The notes: a model not told the origin generated them from the letters alone. 64,000 bases of DNA from Natronorubrum texcoconense (GCF_900100335.1 NZ_FNFE01000008.1:1-64000), one strand, 5' to 3'; numbered from the stretch's first letter, positions 17,557 to 27,315 are shown. Numbers and translations: made by a program.

Positions 17557-18666
17557 ATGCGGATCCTCGTCTTCGCCAATACGCCTGCACACGTCCACCT
17601 GTATCGACATACCGTCGACCGCCTCGAGGACGCGGGACACGACGTCCGCGTGCTGACGCGGGAGTACGCCTGTACCACGGACCTACTCGAGTTCTTCGAC
17701 ATGCCGTACCGGGTCTACGGCGGCCACGGGACCGACCGCTACTCGAAGCTCCGGTTCGCCCGCGAACTCGTCGGGCAGGTGGCGACGATCGGTCGCGAGG
17801 CCCGTCGGTTCGATCCGGACGTCGTCTTCGGCCGCGGGCCGTACGCGGCCTACGCGGGCACGCTCACGCGCACGCCGGTCGTCCTCGTCCTCGACGACGA
17901 GCCGGGCGACTTCAACTACGCCGTTTCGCGCCCCTTCGCCGACTGCATTCTCTCGCCGGCGGTCACCCGCCGGGACCTCGGCGACGCCCACTACACCTTC
18001 GAGGGGTTCAAGGAGTGCGCCTATCTCCACCCCGACGTCTTCGAGCGCGACGAGGGCGTCCGCGAGTATCTCGGCGTCGAGTCGGACGAACCGTACGTGC
18101 TCGTCCGGTTCAACGCGCTCGACGCGCTTCACGACGCCACCCTCGAGGGATTCAGACCGGAGCAGCGCCGCGACCTGATCGAACGGCTGAGTGAGCACGC
18201 GACCGTCTTCGTCTCGGACGAGGGAGACGACATGGACCTCACGGACCTGCCCGCTCGGTCGTACGATCTTCACCCGGCGCTGATTCACGACGCGATGGCC
18301 GAAGCGTCGCTGCTCGTCGCAGATACGGGGACGATGGCCACCGAGGCAGCGCTGCTGGGAACGCCCGCCTTCCGGTATCGCGGCACCGACGATCACGAGT
18401 ACGGCGAGTTCCAGGAACTCGAGCGTGCCGGCCTCGCCGAACAGTTCGACGAGTACGAGACGGTTCGCGAGCGCTCGCTCGAGGTCGTCACGGACGACGA
18501 CGCCGCGGCTCGTTGGCAGCGCCGACGCGAGGAGTACGTCGCGGACCTGGTGAACCTTTCCGATCTGCTGGTTGAAGTTGCGGAGTCCCGCGGCGCCGTC
18601 GATCGGCTCAGTTCGTCGATTCGGGGATCGTTGCAGGCGAAAGGACGCGAGCAGCCCCAACTATAA
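17557..18666 (+). CDS. DUF354 family GT-B-like protein
   Basis: 369 residues from the ATG at 17557; a TTG three bases earlier also opens the frame. RILVFANTPAHVHLYRHTVDRLEDAGHDV at the N-terminus, RFDPDVVFGRGPYAAYAG and the C-terminal LLVADTGTMATEAALLGTPAFRYRG match DUF354, a family with the fold of UDP-GlcNAc 2-epimerase and GT-B transferases that is frequent in archaeal polysaccharide clusters. The biochemical activity of the family is not established. It diverges from the GT4 gene and probably serves the same surface-glycan pathway. Confidence 0.88.
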   Translation: MRILVFANTPAHVHLYRHTVDRLEDAGHDVRVLTREYACTTDLLEFFDMPYRVYGGHGTDRYSKLRFARELVGQVATIGREARRFDPDVVFGRGPYAAYAGTLTRTPVVLVLDDEPGDFNYAVSRPFADCILSPAVTRRDLGDAHYTFEGFKECAYLHPDVFERDEGVREYLGVESDEPYVLVRFNALDALHDATLEGFRPEQRRDLIERLSEHATVFVSDEGDDMDLTDLPARSYDLHPALIHDAMAEASLLVADTGTMATEAALLGTPAFRYRGTDDHEYGEFQELERAGLAEQFDEYETVRERSLEVVTDDDAAARWQRRREEYVADLVNLSDLLVEVAESRGAVDRLSSSIRGSLQAKGREQPQL

Positions 18667-18772
18667 CGGCTGTCTGTTGCCGACCTCGTAGAACTTCGTT
18701 CCGTCCACTCACGAAAGACGTGTAGCGCCTTTCGAAACCGTGCGGCGACGGGAAGAGGGAGAACATCGGTGC

Positions 18773-18802
18773 CTGTGGGAATATTTTTGATTGCTCCCAC
18801 AG
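18773..18802. promoter_or_regulatory. Inverted-repeat operator overlapping the vapBC promoter
   Basis: CTGTGGGA at 18773-18780 is repeated inverted as TCCCACAG at 18795-18802, perfect 8-bp arms with a 14-bp spacer. The spacer contains the AT-rich ATATTTTTG, a plausible TATA box whose transcript would start about 8-10 nt before the vapB ATG at 18817. Arms flanking the TATA box are what an autorepressing VapB dimer would bind. Confidence 0.55.
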
Positions 18803-18816
18803 TAGTAGTGAGTACA

Positions 18817-19068
18817 ATGAGCAAAACGGCTGAGGCTGACGATAGAGGCCGAATCGTCATCCCACACGAGATTCGGGAAAAACACGGTGATCGATATCGT
18901 GTCGTCGAACTCAAAAACCGGGTCGAGCTGATCCCGCTCGAAGATGATCCGATCGAGGGGCTCCGGGATGCCGTCGGTGACGCGTTCGACGACAAATCGA
19001 TCGAGGAAATCAAGCGCGAGTCGCGCGAGACCGCTCGAGAAAACGCTATCGACGACGTAACTGAGTGA
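18817..19068 (+). CDS. vapB: AbrB/MazE/SpoVT-type antitoxin (VapB)
   Basis: 83 residues from the ATG at 18817; an earlier in-frame start at 18769 lies upstream of the promoter. The N-terminal half is a swapped-hairpin AbrB DNA-binding domain (DDRGRIVIPHEIREKHG, then YRVVELKNRVELIPL). The C-terminal half is a charged helix (SIEEIKRESRETARENA) of the kind that wraps around and blocks the partner PIN toxin. It is followed 7 bp later by the PIN-domain gene. Autorepression through the inverted repeat at its promoter is likely. Confidence 0.88.
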   Translation: MSKTAEADDRGRIVIPHEIREKHGDRYRVVELKNRVELIPLEDDPIEGLRDAVGDAFDDKSIEEIKRESRETARENAIDDVTE

Positions 19069-19075
19069 GATCGCG

Positions 19076-19456
19076 ATGATCTACGCTGATACGGATTTCT
19101 TTATCGCGCTGGTGAAAGACGACGATTGGCTCCAGTGCAGCGCGGCCGAGATCGCGCTCGAGAACGAGGGAGAAATCTACACTTCTCGGGCAACGTTGCT
19201 CGAACTGCTGATGATTTCGAATCGGTTCGAGTTCGATCGGATGGAGGCGCTCGCCTACGCACTCGAACTCGCAGCGGTCCCCGAAGACGAAGACGTTCTG
19301 TTTCAGGCAGCGGACTACATGGAACAGGACGGACTCACCGCGTTCGATGCATACCACGCCGCCTACGCGGACGAAGACCCGATCGTTTCGTCGGACAAAT
19401 CGTTCGACGATATTACGGACGATCGTATCGCAATCGAAGAGCATAGCGCGGAGTAA
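19076..19456 (+). CDS. vapC: PIN-domain ribonuclease toxin (VapC)
   Basis: 126 residues, the usual length of VapC toxins. The acidic metal-binding residues are visible in order: Asp5 in YADTDFF, Glu in LLELLMI, Asp in FDAYHAAYA and Asp in SSDKSFDD. VapC enzymes are Mg-dependent endoribonucleases that cleave tRNA or rRNA and slow growth when the antitoxin is degraded. The gene follows vapB directly, so the pair is a complete type II module. It stands at the right border of the first glycan island. Confidence 0.9.
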   Translation: MIYADTDFFIALVKDDDWLQCSAAEIALENEGEIYTSRATLLELLMISNRFEFDRMEALAYALELAAVPEDEDVLFQAADYMEQDGLTAFDAYHAAYADEDPIVSSDKSFDDITDDRIAIEEHSAE

Positions 19457-19733
19457 TCGAAACTCGAACGAGGTCGATCGTTCGTGCGCCGCTGTCCCTT
19501 TCGGTGTTTCGAGAGGTCCCCGCCCGAACGTGGCGATTCGCCGAACGTTGCTCTCGGCCGTCCCGCAAATTTCGACCTCGTTTTCCTCGCACGTCCCCGC
19601 CTCGAGCGACCGTCCACCGCGACACTGACTCCGTCGATTCCCTCGCCACTCGAGTCCCCCTCTCGACTGTTGGATAGATTCCCGGCAACGGCAAGTGCGA
19701 TATGTTTCCGTCCGTCCGGTGAACGTTCAGGTC

Positions 19734-20159
19734 ATGTATCAGGATCTGTTGCTCGCGACCGACGGCAGCGACGGCGCTCGACAGGCGACCGAGCACGCGA
19801 TCGAACTGGCCGACCGTCTCGGGGCCACGCTCCACATCGTCTCGGTGTCGGAGGACGGCCCGCACAGTAGCGAAAAACAGGACGCGATGCGCTCGGACCC
19901 CGAGGGCGAGGCCGCGGAGGCCCTAGAGGAGGCCGAACGGGCCGCGGCCCAGCGCGACCTCGAGGTGACGACGACGGTCCGTCACGGCGTCCCCCAGGAG
20001 GAGATCGTCGACGTCGCCGAGGTGAACGCGATCGATATGATCGTCGTGGGAACCGAGGGTCGAACTGGACTCGATCATCTGGTCGTCGGCAGCGTCGCCG
20101 AGGAGATCGTCCGAAACGCGCCGGTTCCGGTCGTCACGGTCCGCGATCAGACGGAGTAA
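19734..20159 (+). CDS. UspA universal stress protein
   Basis: 141 residues from the ATG at 19734; the frame starts 13 codons earlier without coding character. MYQDLLLATDGSDGARQATEHAI is the typical first strand and ATP-proximal Asp. VVGTEGRTGLDHLVVGSVAEEIVRNAPVPVVTV contains the GxxGxxxxxxGSV nucleotide-binding motif, so ATP binding is likely. It stands alone between vapC and the large sensor gene. Such proteins are common in haloarchaea; the specific role is unknown. Confidence 0.92.
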   Translation: MYQDLLLATDGSDGARQATEHAIELADRLGATLHIVSVSEDGPHSSEKQDAMRSDPEGEAAEALEEAERAAAQRDLEVTTTVRHGVPQEEIVDVAEVNAIDMIVVGTEGRTGLDHLVVGSVAEEIVRNAPVPVVTVRDQTE

Positions 20160-20414
20160 GGCTCGATCGCCCCGTCGGGCGTCTCCGCCGGACGACGGAC
20201 GAACCGCCACGCTCCCGAAGCCCCGCCCTAATCAATCACTAGCGTCCGATACGCGATCGATAATTAACCGCCGAGCGACCGATAGCCGTCCTATCGTGTT
20301 CCGTCGGTTCACGACGACCCACCGTCGGCCGGCGACCGGTCGACTTCGTCATCGCTCGTCGTCCATCTCCCGGCTCGCATCCGCGACTTCGTCCCGTGTG
20401 GAGGTGGATCTCCG

Positions 20415-23400
20415 GTGAGCGACGGTGCTACAGCCGTCGTCGGCGACGTCCTCCGGGTGCTCGTGGTCGGCGACTCGCGGCCGGTCGACGCGGCGATGGA
20501 CGCGCTCTCCTCGCAGTTCGACTCGATCTCGCTCGTCAGGGAGCGCTCGGTCTCGAGCGGGCTCGACCGGCTGACGCACCTCGATATTCACTGCGTCGTC
20601 GCTCCGCTCGAGAGCGGTTCGAACGGGGTAGCGATCGAGAAAATTCGCAACAGGGACAGCGAGCTGCCGGTCATCGCGGTCATCGAGGCGGGAGAGACCG
20701 ATACCGACGCGATCGAGCGCGCACTCGAGGCGGGCGCCATCGACGTCTTCGACGCCGATGACCCCCAGTCGCTCGTCGCCGCCCGCGTCAGGAACGCAGC
20801 CGAGCGTTACCGGCTCGAGACCGCGTCCGTCCGCCGCGATCGATCGATCCTCGAGCGCTCGGAGGCGCTCGTCTGGGTGGTCGACGAGTCGGCGACGATC
20901 GAGTACACCAGCGCGGCCGTCGAGCCGCGGCTAGGGTACACGCCGGCCGAACTCGAGCGAACGCCGCTCACCCAACTCGTCCATCCGGACGACCGCGAGA
21001 CGCTCACCGAGGTGTTCGAGGCAGTCTCGGCGGCCCCGTTCGGAACGACCGACCGCGTCGCCGTTCGGATCGGTCACGTCGACGGCACCTGGCACGCCTA
21101 CGAGCTGACGTGCAGCAATCGCCTCGCGGATCCGCTGGTCGGCGGCGTCGTGCTGACGCTTTCGGAGACCTCGGCCGCCGACGTCGGGGCCGACAGCGGT
21201 GTTCGGCCGGCGCTCGAGCGCCTCGCGGAGCCGCTGTTCGCGCTCGGACCACAGTGGGAGCTTCGGTACGCGAACGCGGCCGCCGAACAGCTGTTCGACG
21301 CGGACGGTTCTTCGTCGCCCGGGACCGTCGTCTGGGATCTCCTCGACGAGCGCGTTCGGGGGGTGTTCTACGAGCGCTTCCTCGAGGCCGCCGCGTCGGA
21401 GTCGGCCGTCGAGTTCGAGACTCCGTACCCGTCGCTCGAGACGCGGCTCGCGGTCTCAGTCTACCCCGGCGACGACGGTGTCACGGTGTACGCGCGCGAG
21501 GCACCCGATCCCGGAGCCGCCGCTATCGACAGAGAGCGATTCGATCTGCTCGAGTCGGTCGTCGACGGACTCGACGACGGGGTCGCCGTCCTCGAGAAAT
21601 CGACGATTCGGTTCGCCAACGCGGCGCTGCTCGAGGCCACCGGTGCGGCGACGCTCGTCGGTCGGGAACTGGACGACGTTTTCGACGACGACCTCGCGGC
21701 GACGATTCGGGAGCGTGCCCGTTCGTCGGTCGTCCGGTGGATGGAGCCCGTCACTGGGACGATCACGGCCGCTGACGAGCCGCGAGCCGTCGACGTCTTC
21801 GTCACCCCGCTGCCGGACGACGACCGAACGCTCTGCGTCGTCCGAGACAGGGACCGATCCGCTGCCGGCGCGCTGTCGGCGATCGACCGATCGATCGCGA
21901 CGATGGCCGACGCCGAGAGCCGTCCCGCTGTTCGGCAGGCAGCCGTCGACGCGGTCCTCGCGTATACCGGCGCCGACCTCGCGGGCTGGTACCGCCTCGA
22001 GGACGATCTGTTCAGGCCGGCAGCAGTCGCGACGACGGCCGCGAGTTCGTCGGTCGAACTCCCGCCGATCGGTCGCGACCTGATCGACCGAATCGATCCG
22101 GCAGACGGGACGGACGCCGACGCGGACGCGAACGGGGAGCGCGTGACGACCGTTCTCGACCGATCTGAACTCGAGTCGCTCTTCGCGAAGACGGGAATTC
22201 GTGCCGAGCGAATCCTCGCGATTCCGATCGACGGTCGTGGCGTCGTCCTCGCCACCAGCACCGATCCGATGGCCTTCGAAGGGGACGGTCGAACGCCGCT
22301 CGCGGTCGTTTCGCGGGCGGCGTCGATCACGCTCGAGTCGCTCGAACGCGGCTCGACAGTTCGGTCGTCTCGAGCGGAACTCGAGCGCCTCGAGGGCGTC
22401 GTGGCTCGCTGCCGGCGCTTACGAGAGATCGAGCGAACGGTACTCGATAGCGAGACCCGCAGCGAGATCGAGCAGTCGCTCTGTGACGCGCTGGTCTCGC
22501 TTCCGTTCGCGGAGACGCCGGAATCGATCGACCTGGCCTGGATCGGTCACGTCGATACCGGCTCCGAACGGATCACGCCGGATACGTGGGCGGGTGAGAA
22601 CGGCGCGTACCTCGAGTCGGTCTCGGTGTCGATGGCGGCCGCGGAGCCGGACCATCCGACGGCGGTGGCGGCCGCGACGCTCGAACCGGCGACCGTCGCC
22701 GATATCGGCGACGAGGACACCGCACGGAACGGTCCGGAGTGGCGTCGACGGGCGATCGAGCGTGGCTTTCGGTCCGTACTGGCCGTCCCGCTCGTGACCG
22801 ACGAGTTCTGTTACGGCATACTCACCGTGTTCGCCGACCGGCCGTCCGCGTTCGACGACGTCACGCGGGAGATCTGTACCCATCTCGCGACGGTCGCCAG
22901 CCACGCGATCTCGGCCGCCGAACGGAAACGGGCGCTACTGGCCGAGCGACTGACCGAACTCGAACTCCTCCTCCGAGAGGACGACGAGCCCCTGTCTGCG
23001 ATCGCCCATCGACTCGATCGACGGCTCGACGTGCAGGCGGTGATTCCTCGGTCGTCGGGCGGATCGACGCTGTACTGCACCGTCCCGGCGACCGACGAGG
23101 AGTCGATTCGGGCGGCCGCCGCCGACGTCTCAGGGGTCGAATCCGGGCGACTCGTCGGCGACCGGGCCGAGGAGTCGCTCCTCGAGTTCGTCCTCACGGC
23201 GCCGTCTGTCGCGGAGCCGTTCGCGAACCACGGCGGGACGTTGCGGTCGGTTCTCCCGGTCGACGATCGGACCCGGCTCGTGGTCGAACTTCCCAGCACC
23301 GTCGACGTTCGCTCGTTCGTCAGCATGGTCGAGCGGCGGTACGCCGGGGCGGAACTGGTCGCCCGACGTGAGCGCGACCGATCCACCCGTTCCGCTCGCC

Positions 23401-23624
23401 CGTTCGACGCCGAACTCCGTAACCGGCTCTCGGAGCGCCAGCTCCGGACCCTCGAGACGGCCTACTACAGCGGCTTCTTCGAGTGGCCCCGCGAGAGCAC
23501 CGGGGAGGCGGTGGCCGAATCGCTGGGCGTCTCACAGCCGACGTTCAGCCGCCATCTCCGACTCGCCCAGGACAAGCTGTTCGCGCTGCTGTTCGACGAG
23601 CGCGACGGTGACGACGAGGGGTAA
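20415..23624 (+). CDS. Multi-domain PAS/GAF sensor with C-terminal HTH_10 (bacterio-opsin activator-like)
   Basis: 1069 residues starting at GTG 20415. Order of domains: a receiver-like domain (about 10-125) whose phosphoacceptor position reads CVVAPLESG with no Asp, so it is probably a pseudo-receiver; PAS domains at about 140-255, 270-360 and 375-475; GAF-like regions at about 490-640 and 660-840; a Bat-associated region; and a final HTH_10 helix-turn-helix (about 1010-1060; LSERQLRTLETAYYSGFFEW, then AVAESLGVSQPTFSRHL). It has no kinase domain, so it likely senses a ligand, redox state or light and binds DNA directly. A second HTH_10 gene follows, possibly regulated together with it. Confidence 0.88.
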   Translation: MSDGATAVVGDVLRVLVVGDSRPVDAAMDALSSQFDSISLVRERSVSSGLDRLTHLDIHCVVAPLESGSNGVAIEKIRNRDSELPVIAVIEAGETDTDAIERALEAGAIDVFDADDPQSLVAARVRNAAERYRLETASVRRDRSILERSEALVWVVDESATIEYTSAAVEPRLGYTPAELERTPLTQLVHPDDRETLTEVFEAVSAAPFGTTDRVAVRIGHVDGTWHAYELTCSNRLADPLVGGVVLTLSETSAADVGADSGVRPALERLAEPLFALGPQWELRYANAAAEQLFDADGSSSPGTVVWDLLDERVRGVFYERFLEAAASESAVEFETPYPSLETRLAVSVYPGDDGVTVYAREAPDPGAAAIDRERFDLLESVVDGLDDGVAVLEKSTIRFANAALLEATGAATLVGRELDDVFDDDLAATIRERARSSVVRWMEPVTGTITAADEPRAVDVFVTPLPDDDRTLCVVRDRDRSAAGALSAIDRSIATMADAESRPAVRQAAVDAVLAYTGADLAGWYRLEDDLFRPAAVATTAASSSVELPPIGRDLIDRIDPADGTDADADANGERVTTVLDRSELESLFAKTGIRAERILAIPIDGRGVVLATSTDPMAFEGDGRTPLAVVSRAASITLESLERGSTVRSSRAELERLEGVVARCRRLREIERTVLDSETRSEIEQSLCDALVSLPFAETPESIDLAWIGHVDTGSERITPDTWAGENGAYLESVSVSMAAAEPDHPTAVAAATLEPATVADIGDEDTARNGPEWRRRAIERGFRSVLAVPLVTDEFCYGILTVFADRPSAFDDVTREICTHLATVASHAISAAERKRALLAERLTELELLLREDDEPLSAIAHRLDRRLDVQAVIPRSSGGSTLYCTVPATDEESIRAAAADVSGVESGRLVGDRAEESLLEFVLTAPSVAEPFANHGGTLRSVLPVDDRTRLVVELPSTVDVRSFVSMVERRYAGAELVARRERDRSTRSARPFDAELRNRLSERQLRTLETAYYSGFFEWPRESTGEAVAESLGVSQPTFSRHLRLAQDKLFALLFDERDGDDEG

Positions 23625-23803
23625 TCTCGCTCGCTCGAGCCGACGGTACGAACGCGATTTCGCCCGCTCGCGCCGAGTAGTGGCTGATTACCACGCTGGG
23701 CCGTCGGCGAATACGTGTGTAAGGAGGTGTTTCTATCGGTGGTAAACACTCTGGATGAACGACGCGTGAATAGGTATAGCGTCTCGGTGGCGCGTCGATT
23801 TCC

Positions 23804-23809
23804 TATATA
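23804..23809 (+). promoter_or_regulatory. TATA box upstream of the second HTH_10 regulator
   Basis: TATATA within TTCCTATATAGCG. A transcript would begin near 23833, which lies downstream of the first ATG at 23822 and so argues for the later start at 23897. Confidence 0.45.
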
Positions 23810-23896
23810 GCGTCTACCACCATGTACTCGCGGTCGAATTTGGCATTCAATGAGCGAGTTCGTGGTAACGAGGAATTACAGCCGCCATCTACCCGG

Positions 23897-24610
23897 ATGG
23901 GGGATTCACCTGTGAGCATCGAGAGTACGGAGTTCGAACACGAGCGGACCGGCGTCCGCTCGCAAGCCGACGGGGGGATCGTCACCCAGCTCCGTCTCGA
24001 TCACTCGTCGCTGTTCCTGCGTCCGACGCTTCGTCGCGCGCCCGATGTCACCGTCGAACCGGAGTACTGGACGACCGTCGGAACGGGTCGAACCCTCGTC
24101 TTCTGTAGCGTCTTCGGCGACTCGTTCGACGGCTTCGAGAGCGCCCTCGAGATTGACCCGACGATCAGCGAGCCGATTCTCGCCGACCGCTACCCCGACC
24201 GACGCGTCTACCGCGTCGAACTCACCAGCCGAGCGATACCCTTCATCGCCCAGACGGCGGAGTCCGACGGTCGACTACTCGAACTCTCGAGTTCGCGCGA
24301 CGGCTGGCTCGTCCAGCTTCAGTTCCCCAGTCGGGACAATCTCGTCGCGTTCAACGACTACTGCCGCGAGCACGACATCTCGGTGACGGTCGATCACCTG
24401 CGCGTGTCGGACGACGAGGACGACGGCGTCGTCGCCCTGACGGAGAAACAGCAGGAACTGCTCGCGGTCGCCTACGAGGAGGGGTACTTCGACGTTCCTC
24501 GCGGGATTTCTCAGGACGAACTGGCCGATCGGCTCGGCGTTTCGAAGTCGGCCGTCTCCCAGCGACTTCGTCGAGCGATCGGCGAACTCTGCGCGTCGAA
24601 ACTGTGCTGA
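23897..24610 (+). CDS. HTH_10 (bacterio-opsin activator-type) regulator
   Basis: 237 residues from the ATG at 23897. The ATG at 23822 lies too close to the TATA box, and a GTG at 23912 preceded by GGGGGAT is another option. The N-terminal part is the Bat-associated ligand domain (FCSVFGDSFDGF, then YRVELTSRAIPFIA, and SRDGWLVQLQFPSRDNL). The C-terminus is an HTH_10 domain (LTEKQQELLAVAYEEGYFDVPRG, then DELADRLGVSKSAVSQRLRRA). Such proteins activate or repress metabolic and phototrophy genes in haloarchaea. The target here is unknown. Confidence 0.88.
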   Translation: MGDSPVSIESTEFEHERTGVRSQADGGIVTQLRLDHSSLFLRPTLRRAPDVTVEPEYWTTVGTGRTLVFCSVFGDSFDGFESALEIDPTISEPILADRYPDRRVYRVELTSRAIPFIAQTAESDGRLLELSSSRDGWLVQLQFPSRDNLVAFNDYCREHDISVTVDHLRVSDDEDDGVVALTEKQQELLAVAYEEGYFDVPRGISQDELADRLGVSKSAVSQRLRRAIGELCASKLC

Positions 24611-24811
24611 GCGTCGCAGTTCGGCGGTAGTTCGACTCCCCCGTTGATTGTCAGCCCGACTCTGCGTTCGTCGACTATCGGTTCGACTCTGCGTCGGTTT
24701 GGTTCGTACGTAAAAAGATCGAGATGCATCGGTACGGACCGCTCGAGCCGTTTTGCGGACGGCGTCGAATCCGGTTCGCGGACGGCTACGCATCCGTCCG
24801 CTGCCGGCCGG

Positions 24812-25003
24812 TTACTCGTCTTCCTCGTCCGGGTCGTCTTTCATCGCGTCGAGCTGGGAGACGAGCTCGTCGGTCGAGGCGTCGGACTCGAACGACATTT
24901 TCCCGTCGTGATCGTTCTCGTGAACGTTGACGGCTTCTACGTCGTCTTCGTCGTCGGCCGTCTGCTGCTGTTGTTCGGATTCGTCGTAGCTACCAAAACC
25001 CAT
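24812..25003 (-). CDS. Small acidic haloarchaeal protein (DUF5786-type)
   Basis: 63 residues, very acidic. MGFGSYDESEQ at the start and VNVHENDHDGKMSFE with STDELVSQLDAMK at the end match a short conserved haloarchaeal family that I recall as DUF5786. No catalytic or metal-binding motif is visible. The minus strand carries a short T-run about 95 bp past the stop codon (24712-24716), a possible terminator. Function unknown. Confidence 0.85.
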   Translation of the reverse strand: MGFGSYDESEQQQQTADDEDDVEAVNVHENDHDGKMSFESDASTDELVSQLDAMKDDPDEEDE

Positions 25004-25251
25004 ACCCTAGCTCTCTCAGTGACTGTCAAAGGTGTGCCGGTTCGCTGGCCGTTTTCCGACATATTGTCTTCGAATTTGATATATGCGTCTCGGCCCGAGC
25101 CGACGTCGTTTCCGGACCCACCCCCGAGGTCGTTCCCGCGTGCGGTCTGGACCGGAACCGTGGTGTGTTCGAGTCCGGAATCGATTCGCGTCTCGACGAA
25201 AACCGATCAGATTCGAAGCCAATCCGACCGCTTCGTTCCTCGGACTGGCTG

Positions 25252-27315
25252 TCACTTCAGCCGCAGGTACTGTCGATCGTACTCCGGTTCGCCCTGGCGC
25301 GGGTGAATGGTGATGAACGACTCCGGCGGCATCTCGGCCAGTCGGGCCGGCAGGTCCTCGAGTTCGTTGTGCCAGCCGACGTCGCCGCGACGCGGCGAGA
25401 TGGTCACGATGAGGTCGTCGTCCTCGGATTCGCTCTCGAGCGTCGGGAGGAGGTCGCCCCAGTCGCGGAGCTCGCTGAACTCGGCCGTGGCGTCCTCTTC
25501 GACGAGTTCGAACAGCTGCTCGAACTGGTGGGCGGAGCCCTCGACGACGATCACGTGAAGCTCTGCGCCCAGGCTCGCGGCGATCCGTTTGACGATGTGG
25601 ACGGCCTCGTAGAACCCCTCGTGGTGGTCGGCGCCGATCGGGACGACGACGAAGATCCGTTTGGTCGTGTTGATCGGGTGGCCCAGCCGGGAGATCAGGA
25701 CGGGCAGGGTGGTCCGTTTGAGCACCTGATCGATGATGCTCCCAAAGATTCGGTGCCGGAACGTCGAGGCGGCGTCCCAACCCATGATGATCTGGTTCGC
25801 TTCGATCTCGACCGATCCCTGTACGATTCCGGAGGCGACGTTGTGGTTGACGCGCGTCTCGGTCTCGATGGGGACCTCGGCCGCACTTCCCACGGCGGCG
25901 AGCTCCTCGAGTTCGTCGTTGACCCTCGCGACTTCGGTTTCGGTCGTCCGATCGTCGCTGGGCTGGACCACCGTCATCACGTGCACCGGGCTGGAGCCGC
26001 GCTCGCCTTTGATCACGAACGCGAGCTCGAGCAGTCGTTGCTGGAGCTCGGCGTTGCGAGACAGCGGGAGCAGGATGTTGGGATCCTTCGCGCTGTCGTC
26101 GCCCTCGCCGACCTCGCGCTCGAGGGCGAGGCTCGTCGCGGCCCGTTCGGTCAGCCACGGACTGATCAGGGCCGTGATGAGCAACATCAGGACGACGGCG
26201 TTGAGCACTTCGGAGCCGAACAGCCCGGCTTCGAACCCGATGAGCGTGATCGCCAGCGCGGCGGCGGCCTGTCCGACCGAAAGCCCGAAGATGACGTTTC
26301 GCTCGTTGGGTGTGTATCCCTGGATCGTGGCGACGAGCCAGGCTGCGCCGCCTTTCGTGACCACCATGACGACGACGATGAGCGCGGTGATCTGTAGCGT
26401 CTCCGGCCCGTCGAGAATAACGCTCGGGTCGACGAGCATGCCGACGTGCAACAGGAAGAAGGGGATGAAGAAGGCGTTCCCGACGAACTCGACGCGGTTC
26501 ATCAGCGTGCCGCCCTCCGGAATGAGCTGATTGAGCGCGATTCCGGCGACGAACGCGCCGAGGATGGGCGCGAGTTCGAGGATCTCGGCGAGACTGGCCG
26601 CGGCGAAGATCGCGACCATGACGAACAGGAACTCGAAGTAGCTCTCCTCGCTGAAACTCTGGAAGAACCACCGCGAGATCGGCGGGATGACGAACCAGGC
26701 GGCCCCGAAGAGCACGACGAGCGCGAAGAACACCTGCGCGAACAGCCAGGCGGTGAGTTCGCCCTCGACGGCTCCGGTGACGATCGCGAGCACGACGAGC
26801 GCGAGCGTGTCGGTGAAGAGAATCCCGCCGAAGACGGCCGTGACGGCCCGATTCTTCGTCACGCCGAGGCGGTTGACGACCGGGTAGGCGAGCAGCGTGT
26901 GCGAGGCGAACACCGACGAGAGCAACAGTGCGGCCCACAGGTTATCGGGGAAGAGGAGGGTGTACGTCGCGACGGTACCGATAATAAACGGGATGAAAAA
27001 GCTCGCCAGTCCGAACAGGGCGGCGTTCTCCGGAGCCTCCTTGAACCCCTGGATGTCGAGTTCGAGACCGACGGTAAACAGCAGATAGATCAGTCCGACT
27101 TCGCCGAGCAACTCGATCGCGTCCGAGTGCTCGACGAGTTCGAGCGCGCCCGGTCCGACGGCTGCGCCGAAGATGACGATGCCGACGATTCCGGGCTGGC
27201 CGAGCCGTTTGACCAGCAGTGGGCCGACGAGAAAGATCGCCATCGCGATCGTAAAGACCAGCACCGGCTGATCGAGCGGGAGACCGAGCGCGTCGACGAC
27301 GAGTGGCGTGTTCAT
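25252..27315 (-). CDS. Kef/CPA2-type cation:proton antiporter with C-terminal Usp-like domains
   Basis: 687 residues. The first 400 form about 12 membrane segments of a Na+/H+ exchanger fold, with AVGPGALELV, LLFTVGLELDI and SVFASHTLLAYPVV-NRLG in the conserved positions and GGILFTDTLAL carrying the Asp expected in the ion site. The cytoplasmic part has two UspA-like domains: about 430-560, ending VLKRTTLPVLISRLG, and about 565-687. It probably exchanges Na+ or K+ for protons, with the Usp domains sensing nucleotide. Haloarchaea use such proteins for potassium and pH balance. Confidence 0.92.
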   Translation of the reverse strand: MNTPLVVDALGLPLDQPVLVFTIAMAIFLVGPLLVKRLGQPGIVGIVIFGAAVGPGALELVEHSDAIELLGEVGLIYLLFTVGLELDIQGFKEAPENAALFGLASFFIPFIIGTVATYTLLFPDNLWAALLLSSVFASHTLLAYPVVNRLGVTKNRAVTAVFGGILFTDTLALVVLAIVTGAVEGELTAWLFAQVFFALVVLFGAAWFVIPPISRWFFQSFSEESYFEFLFVMVAIFAAASLAEILELAPILGAFVAGIALNQLIPEGGTLMNRVEFVGNAFFIPFFLLHVGMLVDPSVILDGPETLQITALIVVVMVVTKGGAAWLVATIQGYTPNERNVIFGLSVGQAAAALAITLIGFEAGLFGSEVLNAVVLMLLITALISPWLTERAATSLALEREVGEGDDSAKDPNILLPLSRNAELQQRLLELAFVIKGERGSSPVHVMTVVQPSDDRTTETEVARVNDELEELAAVGSAAEVPIETETRVNHNVASGIVQGSVEIEANQIIMGWDAASTFRHRIFGSIIDQVLKRTTLPVLISRLGHPINTTKRIFVVVPIGADHHEGFYEAVHIVKRIAASLGAELHVIVVEGSAHQFEQLFELVEEDATAEFSELRDWGDLLPTLESESEDDDLIVTISPRRGDVGWHNELEDLPARLAEMPPESFITIHPRQGEPEYDRQYLRLK

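Noticed and set aside
25016-26938. 640-codon minus-strand frame overlapping the antiporter
   Set aside because: It is the same strand but a different frame, extremely rich in Arg, with no domain; the antiporter frame has clear membrane segments.
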